DNA of 64,000 nt from Telopea speciosissima (GCF_018873765.1 NW_025317401.1:1-64000); one strand, 5' to 3'; shown: positions 1 to 10,563, counted from the stretch's first letter. The notes: a model not told the origin generated them from the letters alone. Translations and numbers: made by a program.

Positions 1-255
1 GTTATCCAAGTCAAGGGTAAAAAGGTCATTTCATGAACCTTCATTTCACCTTATCCAATACCTATCCATTTCTCCATCACCTTTTAATCATCCTTTTTTA
101 CTTGATGAAAGGTTTTCAAACTGTCATCATTGTTTCTCCATTTACGCAATCTGAAATGCCAAGCTAGCTAATATCTATCATATAATTTAGGGAAACTACA
201 GGTCCCTAGTGAAGTCTGAAAGGTAATCTGAAGAACTATACAAGAGGTTCTCTAT
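1..255. other. Unannotated left edge
   Basis: AT-rich sequence with no convincing reading frame. It ends at the 5-bp target duplication of the LTR retrotransposon that follows. Confidence 0.4.
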
Positions 256-260
256 GAGCC

Positions 261-1461
261 TGGTGCAATCCGGGTCGGATTAACCCTCATTCGATCGCTT
301 GTGGGCCCATCCAAACAAGGAAACACTCAAGTCCAAAGTTAAGTAGCAAAACAATAAATAAATCGATGCGTACAAAGAGGGTGGCAATTCTGTCAGTAAG
401 TTGAAGTTCATAAGAGAATGGCAAGAGTAGTAATTTGTTCGAGCTCCAAAACATAAGTGAAGGATTTATATAGTGCTAGAAAGGTTAAACTTCGAAGAGG
501 AATTGGAAGTAGGAGGGAGGGCAATAGGGGAAATAAGAACTCAAATAAAGAGAATAACAATTAGTGCAAGGAACAGTCATCCCTTACCTTCAGCCAAGGC
601 CTATGGCAGAAACCCAGCAAGACTTCGAAGAACCCAGTTCTCTCTAAAAGACAGCAATCCAACCAGGCTCTTAAGAGGAGTTTGTTCATCCCCAGCACTA
701 CCGAGTCCACCCAAAGTACAGGATTAACAGACAAGGAATCAGCTAAGGAGTTCTGAAAATACTGCTGGCGGTAGAAAGGTGAACAGGCCCCTGTATCGAT
801 TTACAGCTCACAAGAGAACCAGTTTCTGATGTAAATCTTCTAGGGCTTGGATCGCACAAAGGTGTGACACCCTTGTCCCAACTTTGAAAGAGAAGGGATA
901 AGAGGTTGGGGGTTTTCGAACCTACTCTGTTGCAGGTCTACCCAGTGCCAGAACAGGGGAGGTTTCAGGGTATGCAAAAGGGAGAAGAAGAAGAAGAAGA
1001 AGCAGCAAGGAGAGAAGAGAAAAGGGAAAGGGAAAGTGCACCTGAGATGGAAGAATAATGAAGGAAAAAAATAGAAGGAGATGAAGCCAGCGACCAGAGT
1101 CAAACCACAGTATGGTCACAACCAATGACCCAAAACTTCACTCAATATTTCATTCAATTCTCAATCTAATTCTCTCTACCGAATTACATGATTATAAAGA
1201 AAGCACTCTTACATCAAAATAGAAACTCAAATAAAATGGAAACAACTCAAAGAAGAAACAAACAAACTAAGCCATAAATAAGAAAAAGAAACTACCAAAG
1301 TAATCCCTACGTAATGTATCCACCCATATAAAATAAAACAAAATAAACTAAAGATCTTATGTCAACTACCAAACATCTACCAGCCCTTGCCAGACCAGAA
1401 AACTGGTTTAGGCTTCCAAAGTGCATCATGGCTGTCCAACCAGGCTAGAGCAACTGCATCA
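261..1461 (-). repeat. 3' LTR of the retrotransposon (short version)
   Basis: Aligns by eye with 3545..6577 in two blocks: 261..~727 with 3545..~4022, and ~720..1461 with ~5657..6577. It lacks the 1.64-kb segment at 4023..5659, and the junction carries ACAGG, which is also present at both edges of that segment in the other LTR. It also lacks the insertion at 6140..6327. Confidence 0.75.
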
Positions 1462-1503
1462 GCTCGCCTCCCCTGAAAAGAACTCGATGGAGTAGAGTTT
1501 GGA

Positions 1504-1804
1504 TGAGATCCAAGAATTTTGACCGAGTAAACTCACCTGAGGAGAAATGTACCAGCCATCCGGTTGAGTTTGATAGATGGAAGATTTTTTGCTGGAAGAA
1601 ACTTCATCTCAAGCCCACCATGCTGAAAGGAATATGCATTCTCATAGCCACAATGCTTGGCCTTCTAGTAATACAATCATGGGTGTCTAGAAGAATGTAG
1701 CAGATGTTCAAAGGGAGGACTTCACATTGCACCTGATCAATCAGTCCACCAATGGAATACATGAGCAAACACCTTTCATTAATCTTGAGGTTTGTGTTGT
1801 TCAA
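1504..1804 (-). pseudogene. Retrotransposon protease-region remnant
   Basis: On the minus strand an open stretch at 1604..1804 includes a segment reading EVLPLNICYILLDTH. This resembles the stretch after the aspartic protease in Ty3-gypsy polyproteins, where a D(M/L)xxC(D/H)ILLGRPW-type motif leads into the reverse transcriptase. The match is short, and the usual GRPW is replaced, so the fragment is decayed. Its position between the gag remnant and the 3' LTR fits. Confidence 0.45.
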
Positions 1805-1997
1805 CCACGCAACCTTGTAGGATTCAGATAAGGCTCCATCTTCAGACCCAACTTGCGAACATCTTTAGCTACAACATTGGTCCCACTGCTGGGTGAATCA
1901 CTGTAGTACTCAAGTTGTCATTGCATCGCAACCTAGTCTGAAAGATATTGTTACGACGCCAATCTTCCTCGTCAGAAATCTTTTGTGTAGTCAAGAA

Positions 1998-2123
1998 CAT
2001 AGTTATCAAGGAGTCGCTGCGTCCATGCTCATTGGTCGCCTTGGGCGCCTAGGCGGGCGCCTTGCCGCCTTAACTTTTAACCCTCTAAAACGCCATGGTC
2101 GCCTTCCTGCCTTGATAACTATG
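1998..2123. mobile_element. hAT-like MITE, copy 1
   Basis: A 126-bp element with inverted ends CATAGTTATCAAGG and CCTTGATAACTATG and a G+C-rich core of repeated GCC(T/G)-type motifs. It is flanked by an 8-bp duplication, GTCAAGAA (1990..1997) and GTCAAGAG (2124..2131), one mismatch. It belongs with the copies at 2761, 21075 and 36415. Confidence 0.8.
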
Positions 2124-2760
2124 GTCAAGAGAGGACGAATAACATAGCACTGTTGATGCTCGCCATCAATAACCTTTTGTGTAGGTTCACACTCACACAA
2201 CCTCCAGATGTACGGTCCCTATCTTCCGTTGCTCTTCCAGTGCAAATAGTATGAAAAAGTCCTTGTCAATGTAAGCTACCAACTGGTTAGAGCACTGAAC
2301 AAACATATGTCCGTACCCCTTGCACGTGAAGCACTAAATAGATGCCTTAGGCATCACCTAAGTCCTCTCATATCCACGCTGAGGCGGACAATACAGTCTA
2401 TCTGAACCTCACCAAGGTGGAGAATAAGGACGAACCAATCGTGCAGGTGCCATAGAAGAACCACAAGCATGAGGTTTACTAACTGAAACCGACTTCTCCT
2501 GAGAAGAAGATTGTTGTGGGCAGGAGCTATCACCTCCAGAATATTTGTTGGTAAAAGTCCTCCGAGGGTAAGGCCTCATCAGACTTTTGTCAACTTGATA
2601 TGCACCTGAACTGCATCCTCCATAGTAGGCAGTCTACTAGCTACAAGTGCGACACTGATCTGTAGATTCAAGCCGTTGCGGAACTGCACCACCAAGGTCC
2701 CTTCATCCCACTCAAACTCAGCACGAGTGGCTAAGTAATGGAACCTGGCCACGTACTCTT

Positions 2761-2859
2761 CAACTGCTCACATCAGACGCCTTGGTGGCCTAGTTGGTGT
2801 CACCTTAATTTTGGACCCTCTCCAACGCCTTGGGTCGCCTAGACGCAGTGACAACTATG
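2761..2859. mobile_element. hAT-like MITE, diverged copy 2
   Basis: Right end CAGTGACAACTATG and an internal GCCTTGG-rich core identify the same family as 1998..2123. The left end is eroded and the putative 8-bp flanks (GTACTCTT and GTACACGC) match only partly. It interrupts the gag remnant of the enclosing retrotransposon. Confidence 0.55.
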
Positions 2860-2962
2860 GTACACGCTACATGTAATTGGCTGGTAGGAATCTCTGGTCT
2901 ATTGCATCTTGCATCTCAACCCATGTAGTAATAACTTACCCAAGACCTCAAGTCTGGTTCTA

Positions 2963-3502
2963 CTACTGGTGTTTGATCCACCAGACCTGAGCCGTGCCTT
3001 TCAACTTACTCTCTGCAAACATCAATTTCCTGGCCTCTGTCAAGCCGTACCATATGAAGAAAATGTCTAAACTATGAACCCAATCAAGGTATTGCTCTGG
3101 AGTATGGTCCCCATAAAAATCAAGAACGTCCAACCTCGCTACTCTGTGCACTCCATCACCATATCATCCAGCCCCATATGGTAGTGGTGTAACCTATGGC
3201 AGCGGCGGTGGAGTAATTAGGAGTGATGGTGGGGTGACGTGTAGCGAGTCCTATGGGACGGAGTTGGAAGAATCCCTAGATAGCATAAGACTCTTTCCTT
3301 TCTCAAAAGCTATCATTCTGTCAATGGATGCCTGCAAAGAAGCCATCATAGTATGTAGAGAATTGACATTGCTATTGAGAGTGTTGACACTACCCTGTAA
3401 CGAGTTAGTGGTAACCTCTAAAGTGGTCACTCGCTCAGTGAGAATGATAATGGCTGTATCACTGTCATCTTTATTAGAATTAATTCGTTGAAGACAAATC
3501 AT
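2963..3502 (-). pseudogene. Retrotransposon gag remnant
   Basis: Two minus-strand open segments. The one at 3251..3502 has heptad-like Leu/Val spacing (TTLEVTTNSLQGSVNTL), typical of the coiled-coil N-terminal part of Ty3-gypsy gag. The one at 2963..3151 reads DVLDFYGDHTPEQYLDWV and then AESKLKGTAQVWW, which is the Retrotrans_gag core. They lie just after the primer-binding site, as gag should. The frame is broken between and after them, so no intact protein is encoded. Confidence 0.75.
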
Positions 3503-3529
3503 TATTACTCACCATGGTTTCAAGATTTT

Positions 3530-3541
3530 GCTCTGATACTA
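3530..3541 (-). other. Primer-binding site (initiator tRNA-Met type)
   Basis: The minus strand reads TAGTATCAGAGC directly after the end of the LTR at 3545. The standard plant site is TGGTATCAGAGC, so one base differs. It marks 3545..6577 as the 5' LTR. Confidence 0.7.
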
Positions 3542-4699
3542 ATGTGGTGCTATCGGGGTCGGACTAACCCGTATTGGATCGCTTGTGGGCCCACCCAAAC
3601 AAGGAAAGACTCAAGTCCAAAGTTAAGTGGTAAAACAATAAATAAATCAATGCTTACAAAGAGGGTGGCAATTCTGTAAATAAGTTGAAGTTCATAAGAG
3701 AAGGTCAGAGTTGTAACCTGTTAGAGCTCCAAAACACAAGCAAAGGATTATATTGTGCTAGTAGAAAAGTGTAAACTTACTAAACTAGGAACTAGAAGTA
3801 AAAATAGGACACAGAGGAATTAGAAGTAGGCAGGAGGGCAATAGGGGAAATAAGGGTTTAAATAATGAGCATAATAAATCATAATAGGAACAGTCATCCC
3901 TTACCTTCAGCTGAGACCTATGAGCTACGAAGAACCCAGCTCTCTCTAGAAGACTGCAATCAGACCAAGCTCTTAAGACGAATTTGTTATCCCCCAGCAC
4001 TACTCATTCTACCCAAAGTACAGGTAATGTAGTTCTAGATAGGGTAAAGCCCTACTAGAAGCCAATTAAACCAGGACCAATAACAAAGAACTAAGGAGCT
4101 GCTGGTTCTGCAGTTACAATAAGACAGAAGTGTGGTTTTAGGTCAAAATCCTAGGGTTAGGGTGGGGTAATGGGAATATAGTTTATATGATTAAACTAGG
4201 CAGGTTTTAGGGAGTGTAATGAACTAGGTTTGAATAAGTTTAGATAAGAATTTAAAATCTCAGAAATTAGGGTTAGGGTTTCGGGTTTTGGGGTTTAGAA
4301 ATTAGATTGAATTTAGGGTTTCTAAAGGGAGTTTAGGACTGGGGTTGAGGTTGAATTTAGGGGACAGTGGGAGGGAAGTTCGACCTGATTTTGGGCTGGT
4401 TCTGATGGTTAGATTAGGCTATGGGAATTTTAGGACTTGTGGAGCTTTAATGGAGGTGTGGGGCTTTGGGGTTTTGAACTAGGAATGGGGGCAGCAATCT
4501 GGATCAAGTGGAGGGGTTAATGTAATGATGTTAAGTCTGAAATTTGAAGGGATTTGAATGATAGGAATTGGCTGGGCAGAATTTAGAACACTAGGGTTTA
4601 TGGAATTCAAACAAAATCAAAGGGGCAATCGATTAGGGAAGAAAAAGGAATGGAAACAGAATTTAAAATTCGAACTTACAGCAGAACTCCACTGGCAGC

Positions 4700-5495
4700 A
4701 AGGTTGAGTAATGAATGATGGAACCACCTTCAGAGAGAGATCCTCCCAGCCGTCACGGCGTAAAGAGTCGACTGAATTCCACCAATCCCTTTCCACCTTG
4801 ATAGAACCACAAGGATGCACACACTTACAAGGAGCAAAGGAGTAGCAACAATGGCAGCCAAGCAAAAACGATTTTTTTTTCATAAAACTTGTGGGGGAGC
4901 CTCTCACGATTTGAATATTTATAAAATAGGCTAACAGCCAAATCCTATTACAATTTAACCTTTTCCATAAAAAATCGTGAAAGGGAATGACTACTGTCTA
5001 AAATTAATAACTTAAAATACTAAAAAGACCTAATTAACCCTACTACCTTAAATTAAAAGACACTTAGCTAAATAACTTAAATTGACCCAATTGAACCAAG
5101 GTTGAGTAATGAATGATGGAACCACCTTCAGAGAGAGATCCTCCCAGCCGTCACGGCGTAAAGAGTCGACTGAATTCCACCAATCCCTTTCCACCTTGAT
5201 AGAACCACAAGGATGCACACACTTACAAGGAGCAAAGGAGTAGCAACAATGGCAGCCAAGCAAAAATGATTTTTTTTTCATAAAACTTGTGGGGGAGCCT
5301 CCCACGATTTGAATATTTATAAAATAGGCTAACAGCCAAATCCTATTACAATTTAACCTCTTCCATAAAAAATCGTGAAAGGGAATGACTACTGTCTAAA
5401 ATTAATAACTTAAAATACTGAAAAGACCTAATTAACCCTACTACCTTAAATTAAAAGACACTTAGCTAAATAACTTAAATTGACCCAATTGAACC
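4700..5495. repeat. 398-bp tandem duplication
   Basis: 4700..5097 is repeated almost exactly at 5098..5495, with only a few single-base differences, so the duplication is recent. Each unit holds the same minus-strand open stretch and the TATA-like box near 4915 and 5312. Confidence 0.9.
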
Positions 5496-6139
5496 AATTG
5501 GATGCAACCAATTTGAACCGGTTGAATTGAAAAATAGAAAAATAAACTAAGTATGGAATGAAAAAAATACTAGAATGCAATCCTAAAGCTATGGCTCCAA
5601 ACTAAGCCCTAATTCAGGACTTCTTCTTCTCCTTCTTCTTCCTACTTGGTGCTGCATCAACAGGATTAACAGACAAGGAATCAGCTAAGAAGGAGTTCTG
5701 AAAATACTGCAGGAGGTAGAAAGATGAACAGGCCCGTGTCGATTTACAACTCATAACAGAACCCGTTTCTGATGTAAATCTTCTAAGGCTTCGATCACAC
5801 AAAGTTGTGACACCCTTGTCTGAACTTTGAAAGAGAATAGATAAGAGGTTGGGGATTTTTGAACCTACTCTGTTACAGCTTTAACCAGCACCAGAACAGG
5901 GGAGATTTCAGCGTACGTGAAAGGGAGAAGAAGAAGATCAAGCAAGAAGAGAATAAGAGACAAGGGAAAGGGAAAGTGCACTTGAGATGGAAGATTAGCG
6001 GAGGAAAAAAAATAAGAGATGAAGCCAGCAACCACAGTCAAGCCATAGTACAGTCACAACCAATGACCCAAAACTTTGCTCAATATTTCATTCAAATTCT
6101 CAATCTCTCTACCGAATTACATGATTATAAAGGAAACTC

Positions 6140-6327
6140 CATCAAGAACAACTCAGCCTTATCCCAACTAAATGGGGTCGGCTACATGGATCCTTTCAAA
6201 ACAAAGTAGTGAAAACTGAGGTCCTCACAAAGGGAAAGGAAAGTAAGAGGAATGAAGAATTAAAATGAAGAAATAAGATAAGAAAAGTGAGAAATGAAAA
6301 TGAAAAATGAAACTAAGGAAAGAGGAT
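6140..6327 (+). mobile_element. 188-bp retroposon with A-rich tail
   Basis: The insertion is present in the 5' LTR and absent from the matching place in the 3' LTR (near 1190..1205). It is flanked by near-identical 15-bp repeats, TTATAAAGGAAACTC (6125..6139) and TTATAAAGAAAACTC (6328..6342). It starts with an ACTCAGCCTTATCCCAACTA motif and ends in a purine/A-rich stretch. The layout is that of a SINE-like retroposon. I see no clear tRNA-type A/B boxes. Confidence 0.7.
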
Positions 6328-6582
6328 TTATAAAGAAAACTCTCTTACATCAAAATAGAAACCCAACTAAAATGGAAACAACTCAAAGAAGAAACTAACA
6401 AACTAAGCCATATATAAGAAAAAGAAACTACCAAAGTAATCCCTACATAATCTACCCATATAAAATAAAACAAAATAAACTAAAGATCTTATGTCAACTA
6501 CCAAACGTCTACGAAGTACTAGTTTAGGCCTCCAAAGTGGGTCATGTCTGTCCAGCCAGGCTAGAACAACTGCATCAAAGCC

Positions 6583-7729
6583 TTTTTATCTTAGAAGTTC
6601 TCAGAGTGCCCAGAGGTGTGCTGAAGCCAATCAAGAAAGCAGAAAATAGATCTTGCACCACAATATACTATTATTTGCTGTAAAAAGAAAATATAATATG
6701 CCATCATCAAATTCCATCAGCACCATGATTATCAAAGTGGTCAATGGTGAGGAAGGGCACAGTTAACCAACTCGTCAATTCTGTAATACAGGGACTTTTC
6801 AGTTATGTAGATCAAAATGAACCACGATACCAGTCTACCAGATCAAGGGGGATTAAAATCTGTACCTCTGGATTCCATTTCCTTGCTCATAATTTTGTAT
6901 TTTAGGGTCACTGAGGAATTAAATCATTTTTCTTTTCTTTTTTCTTTTTTTTGGGGGGGGGGGGGGTTGTTCTTGGGCACACAGCCAGCACCTGCTGTAC
7001 AATGATTTAACCATTAGCATCGTTCAACTTCACAAACCATAAATTTAGAACAACTCACCAGGTTCAGGCAGGTAAGTGTGTTCGTGCACCCTCATTAAAA
7101 TGGCAGGTCCTCAAGGAGAAGTAGCAACCCAAATCAAAAGCTACCAAACAAGAATCAAACAGGTCTCAGCTTGGTTATTGTCAAAGTTACCAGATTAGCT
7201 ACCTGGTCATCAGGGAGACAACAACAAATCTGAACCACCACGATCACAATTAGTTGACCTATAACATTCCAAAGCTCAAATGCCAGTCCAACTTCTGGGT
7301 CGGATCGGCTAAAAGAACTGCACTTGCAAGTCTTTTCCCTACTCTGATAATCTAAACCTCAAAACAAAAATATTTTCTTTTTCATTAAAAAACTGCAATG
7401 TTTTATGTCTCCAAGGTAAAGTTTCTACGCTCAAATTTCATAATTAAAGGATAATTCCATTATACGAATTCCATCTTTTTTTTTGCTCACTCCACGGAAT
7501 ATGTTTATCTTCAAAAGAACTTCTGAAGTAAAAGCTTTTATTTGATAATTAGGCGATTCCGATACAATAATTTCATCTTTCTCTCTTGCAACTCAATAAA
7601 TATACAGCATTTCTTATAGTGCAGTATAATTAAAGGGCCATAATCCAAGAACAAAAATCCAAAATCAGAGGAGGCTCAAATTAATCCTCTCCCAATTGAA
7701 ACCTTAACCCAAGAATCAGCTCACCTCGA
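6583..7729. other. Intergenic / 3' flank of the small minus-strand gene
   Basis: No convincing coding region. It contains a G14 run (6953..6966). The right part (about 7400..7729) is likely the 3' untranslated region and flank of the gene ending at 7730. Confidence 0.4.
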
Positions 7730-8008
7730 TCACTGCGACTCCAATTTCTCGGCCCCCGACACGCCAACCCCAGTCCGCTTCACCGAATCGAAGAGGGGCA
7801 TAACCATCCTCCTGTAATGGACCGGCCTGGAGAGTTCTTCGTGAAGGTCGATCTCTACATCTGAAACACCAATCTCTATGAGACGAAACCCTAGTTTCTC
7901 GCCGACCCTCGAAGCGATCCTTGCGTCCCAGACGCTGTGAGTTCTTGGGAACCTATTCAGCTGCGCTCTGTATTGGGCCATAAATTCTTGCTCGGAGGAA
8001 GAAGCCAT
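7730..8008 (-). CDS. Small conserved-looking protein, 92 aa, function unknown
   Basis: A minus-strand single exon. I chose the ATG at 8006..8008 (MASSSEQEF) because the in-frame extension upstream is encoded by a (GA)n microsatellite and looks like leader sequence. The protein is hydrophilic, with no signal peptide or membrane segment. It has a dense run of ordinary globular sequence (VWDARIASRVGEKLGF, then DVEIDLHEELSRPVHYRRM) and ends KLESQ. Codon use and the lack of low complexity after residue 5 make it look real. I do not recognise the family. A donor-like GAG|GTGAGC lies just after the stop, so a spliced longer form cannot be excluded. The 5' leader contains the (GA)n repeat at 8131..8155. 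Confidence 0.65.
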   Translation of the reverse strand: MASSSEQEFMAQYRAQLNRFPRTHSVWDARIASRVGEKLGFRLIEIGVSDVEIDLHEELSRPVHYRRMVMPLFDSVKRTGVGVSGAEKLESQ

Positions 8009-8130
8009 GGCCACAATGGATTCGGTTCTAGGGTTGGTGACTTGGGCAGTAATTTTTCTGCAACTAAGGACCAATCTCAGGAGATGGTGGTGGCTTTGGC
8101 TCGTCGACATTGGAGAAGAAGGAGCACAAC

Positions 8131-8155
8131 GAGAGAGAGAGAGAGAGAGAGAGAG
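8131..8155. repeat. (GA)n microsatellite
   Basis: A 25-bp GA run in the probable 5' leader of the gene ending at 7730. It reads as CT on the sense strand, as is common in plant leaders. Confidence 0.9.
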
Positions 8156-8488
8156 TTTCAATATAAACAAGGGAGCGTAAAGAAAGATATTATAAAATGG
8201 TAGTAGGATGGAATTTTTGTTCTTTATTTTCGCCTGACCATTGGATGGATGGCAGATATGGATTTAATCAAATAGAAGAAATGTGTGTGGAAAGTCTTTA
8301 AATATGGGAAGATGGATTAAAAGGGAGGATGGAACTTTCATCTTCCTAATATATGCTACGAAGAGCCTTGTGTCTTCAAGTATTTAAGGGAGGATGGAAC
8401 TTTCATATTTTTTTACCGAATGTTCCTTCAAGTATATTCCTAGGTGTCTTAATCAGCTTGCTGATAGCCTAGCTCCGAGAGCCTTGTA

Positions 8489-8706
8489 GATGGAGTGTGC
8501 GACCAATTGGAGTTGAGCTCGTCTCCAGGGAAACTAGCATGCTCAAGGAGCATCCAGTCGTTGGGCTGTGCTGCACACATTTCTAGATGTGCGTTGAGAT
8601 GAGTGCAGCACAGCCCCACCCTTAGATGCCCCCTGGACGTGCCCTAAGCGTTGAGCTCCTTGGAGAGGAGCCAGATCCGACCAATTGGCCCATATCCACT
8701 CCATGG
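8489..8706. mobile_element. Foldback element
   Basis: Imperfect inverted arms. The outer parts contain TGGAGTGTGCGACCAATTGG and its counterpart CCGACCAATTGG...CCACTCCA. The inner parts contain GGGCTGTGCTGCAC and GTGCAGCACAGCCC. No target duplication was identified. Confidence 0.5.
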
Positions 8707-8907
8707 ATTACTCCATCAGTCACTTGGAATTGGTTATTCGGTTTGGTCTTGGTTTGGTTTTAAAGACTGTTAGTATGATCTAAAATCGAATCGATTCTAA
8801 AATTCAATAACCTAATTTAATCTATTAGATTTTGATTTGGTTTTGATTCTTATTAGATCCATACACAGTTTGGTTCCGATTCCTGTACTCTAACCATGTA
8901 CTGTAGT

Positions 8908-9072
8908 GGGAAAATGTTCTTTGCACCAAGGGTGTAGGATGCATCCAAACAAATTAGGTGGGCGAAATGATTGGCCCACCCCCTGAATGATTGAAATGGC
9001 TATCCCGTCCCGCCCCATATGTCTGGGCGCAACTTGTGCCCTCGTGCGCTCCCAAGCAGAGAACATCGTCCT
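8908..9072. mobile_element. MULE-like MITE, diverged
   Basis: Ends GGGAAAATGTTCTTTGC and GCAGAGAACATCGTCC resemble those of the elements at 39578 and 46829, and the interior shares TGGGCGCAACTTGTG-like sequence. I see no clean 9-bp duplication. Confidence 0.5.
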
Positions 9073-9121
9073 TGCTATAATATACAATCTACAGTATAAC
9101 ATATTATTATACTATAATATA

Positions 9122-9137
9122 TTTTTTTTTGGGTAAA
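9122..9137 (-). mobile_element. Ultra-short retroposon, site 1
   Basis: On the minus strand the 16-bp insert reads TTTACCC followed by A9. It is flanked by a perfect 13-bp direct repeat, ATACTATAATATA, at 9109..9121 and 9138..9150. Confidence 0.65.
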
Positions 9138-9170
9138 ATACTATAATATATTTTTTGGTAGAAATAATAT

Positions 9171-9456
9171 GGGTAATTTACACATACCACCCCTGAGGTT
9201 TGACGAAAGGATGATTTTACCCCCCAGTTTTGGAAAATTTTACGTACCCCCTTGAGGTTTACAAACGGTAACAAATAAAGCCATTCCGTCAGTTTATGAC
9301 TAACACTGTTAAAATCAAAAGGTAAAGTGACAAAAATGCCCCTTCAAGAGAAAAAAAAAAAAAAAAAAAACCTGCAAGGCTGCAACTCATCTTTCCCAAA
9401 TCGATTGGGGAAGATGAGTTACAGTTATCCCCGTCGATTGCTCCATCCATGGCTTC
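9171..9456 (+). repeat. Left terminal inverted repeat of the Pack-MULE
   Basis: Pairs with 10227..10500. It ends with CTCCATCCATGGCTTCT, mirrored at the inner edge of the right arm, and contains a small palindrome around CCAAATCGATTGGGG and an A-run at 9351..9370. Confidence 0.85.
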
Positions 9457-9567
9457 TAATGGAACATCTCGATTCCTTTCGTCTTTTTCTTTTACTTCTC
9501 AATCAAAAAGAACAAAATTTCATCTGGGTCTTCATCTCCTGCAAATATATGAAGAAAAGTTCTAACT

Positions 9568-10222
9568 ACTTACCCATTGATCGGTCACATCTTTGCTGCA
9601 CCCAAGAATCGAGACCTAATGATGCCATGGATAGCTGAGGTTCTCCAAAACTCCCCAAATGCAACCTTCACTTTCAAGCGTTTTAGCCGTCGAAACATCA
9701 TAACTGCCAATCCCGCCATCGTTCAACACATCCTTAAGACGCAATTCTACAAATACCCCAAAGGCCCCTTCTTTCGCAACAATCTCTACGACTTACTTGG
9801 TTCTGGCATCTTCAACGCTGACGGTGATCACTGGAAGTTTGAGAGACAGCTCTCCAGCCCCGAATTCAACACCAAGTCTCTCCGCAAATTCTTCAGCACC
9901 GTGGTCGAGGCAGAGCTCTCCGAATGCCTCCTCCCTCTCCTCTCCACCGCCAATGCCCGAGAATTCTGTGCTGGATCTACAAGACATCCTCCAAAGGTTT
10001 GCATTCGACAACATTTGCAAAATCGCTTTCGGTTTCGATCCCAAATCTCTCGTTGTCTTTCCCACAACCACAAGCCGAATTTGCCGTCGCGTTCGGCGAA
10101 GCTGTAAAATTAATCACCGGACGATCTCCTACCATGTTTCCAGTAGTGTGGAAGATGAAGCGAGCACTCAATATTGGATCAGAGAAACAATTAGGGTTAG
10201 CAGTCTCTCACATCCGTCAATT
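9568..10222 (+). pseudogene. CYP94-type cytochrome P450 fragment
   Basis: The plus strand reads YPLIGHIFAAPKNRD, then NIITANPAIVQHILKTQFYKYPKG and DLLGSGIFNADGDHWKFERQ. These are the N-terminal part of a CYP94 P450, from the proline-rich hinge through the C-helix WKFERQ motif. The frame breaks near 9955 and continues as DILQRFAFDNICKIAFGFDP. It breaks again near 10065 and continues as EAVKLITGRSPTMFP and WKMKRALNIGSEK. The fragment stops before the I-helix, the ExxR motif and the heme-binding Cys, so no active enzyme can be made. CYP94 genes usually lack introns, so capture from DNA or RNA cannot be told apart here. Confidence 0.85.
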
Positions 10223-10226
10223 CGCT

Positions 10227-10500
10227 AGAAGCCATGGATGGAGCAATCGATGGGGATACCTGTAGCTCATCTTCCCCAATCGATTTGGGGAAGATGAGTT
10301 GCAGGTTTTTTTTTTTTTTTTGAAGGGGCATTTTTGTCACTTTACCTTTTGATTTTAACAGTGTTAGTCATAACTGACAGAATGGGTTTATTTGTTACCG
10401 TTTGTAAACCTCAGGGGGATACGCAGAATTTTCCAAAACTGGGGGGTAAAATTATCCTTTTGTCAAACCTCAGGGGTGGTATGTGTAAATTAAATTACCC
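10227..10500 (-). repeat. Right terminal inverted repeat of the Pack-MULE
   Basis: Inverted match of 9171..9456. The outer end reads AATTTACACATACCACC on the minus strand, with a T-run at 10306..10322. Confidence 0.85.
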
Positions 10501-10563
10501 AAATAATATTATAGTATAGTATAGTAGTATTATAAAATATATTACTAACAATAGTAATATATA

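Larger units (their letters stand above)
261..6577 (-). mobile_element. Degraded LTR retrotransposon with unequal LTRs
   Basis: Two related long terminal repeats (261..1461 and 3545..6577) bracket a 2.1-kb internal region read on the minus strand. Both LTRs read TGATGC...GCACCA on that strand. The outer flanks are GAGCC (256..260) and AAGCC (6578..6582), a 5-bp target duplication with one mismatch. A primer-binding site matching initiator tRNA-Met (TAGTATCAGAGC against the usual TGGTATCAGAGC) lies at 3530..3541 beside the 5' LTR. A purine-rich tract lies at 1462..1480 beside the 3' LTR. The interior keeps traces of gag and protease but no reverse transcriptase, RNase H or integrase, so the copy is non-autonomous. 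The gag remnant suggests Ty3-gypsy. Two MITEs lie inside it. Confidence 0.8.
3545..6577 (-). repeat. 5' LTR of the retrotransposon (long version)
   Basis: A 3,033-bp LTR against 1,201 bp for its partner. The extra length comes from the segment 4023..5659 (which contains a 398-bp tandem duplication) and from a 188-bp retroposon at 6140..6327. On the minus strand each duplicated unit contains a TATTTTATAAATATT-type TATA-like box, which suggests this segment carries the LTR promoter. Confidence 0.7.
9171..10500. mobile_element. Pack-MULE with captured P450 fragment
   Basis: A 1,330-bp element with long inverted repeats (9171..9456 and 10227..10500) that begin GGGTAATTTACACATACCAC. It is flanked by a perfect 9-bp duplication, AAATAATAT (9162..9170 and 10501..10509), the hallmark of Mutator-like transposition. 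Between the arms lies a coding fragment of a CYP94-type cytochrome P450. No transposase is present, so it is non-autonomous. The element as a whole fits the definition of a Pack-MULE. Confidence 0.88.

Noticed and set aside
4140-4330. TTTAGGG-like motifs suggesting interstitial telomere repeats
   Set aside because: Only scattered degenerate GGGTTAGGG and TTTAGGG strings, with no regular 7-bp array.
4617-5305. Two nearly identical minus-strand frames of 96 and 85 codons as a gene family
   Set aside because: They are the two units of the 398-bp duplication inside an LTR.
9797-10265. Overlapping frames in the P450 fragment as separate genes
   Set aside because: They are the shifted continuations and shadows of one broken CYP94 fragment.
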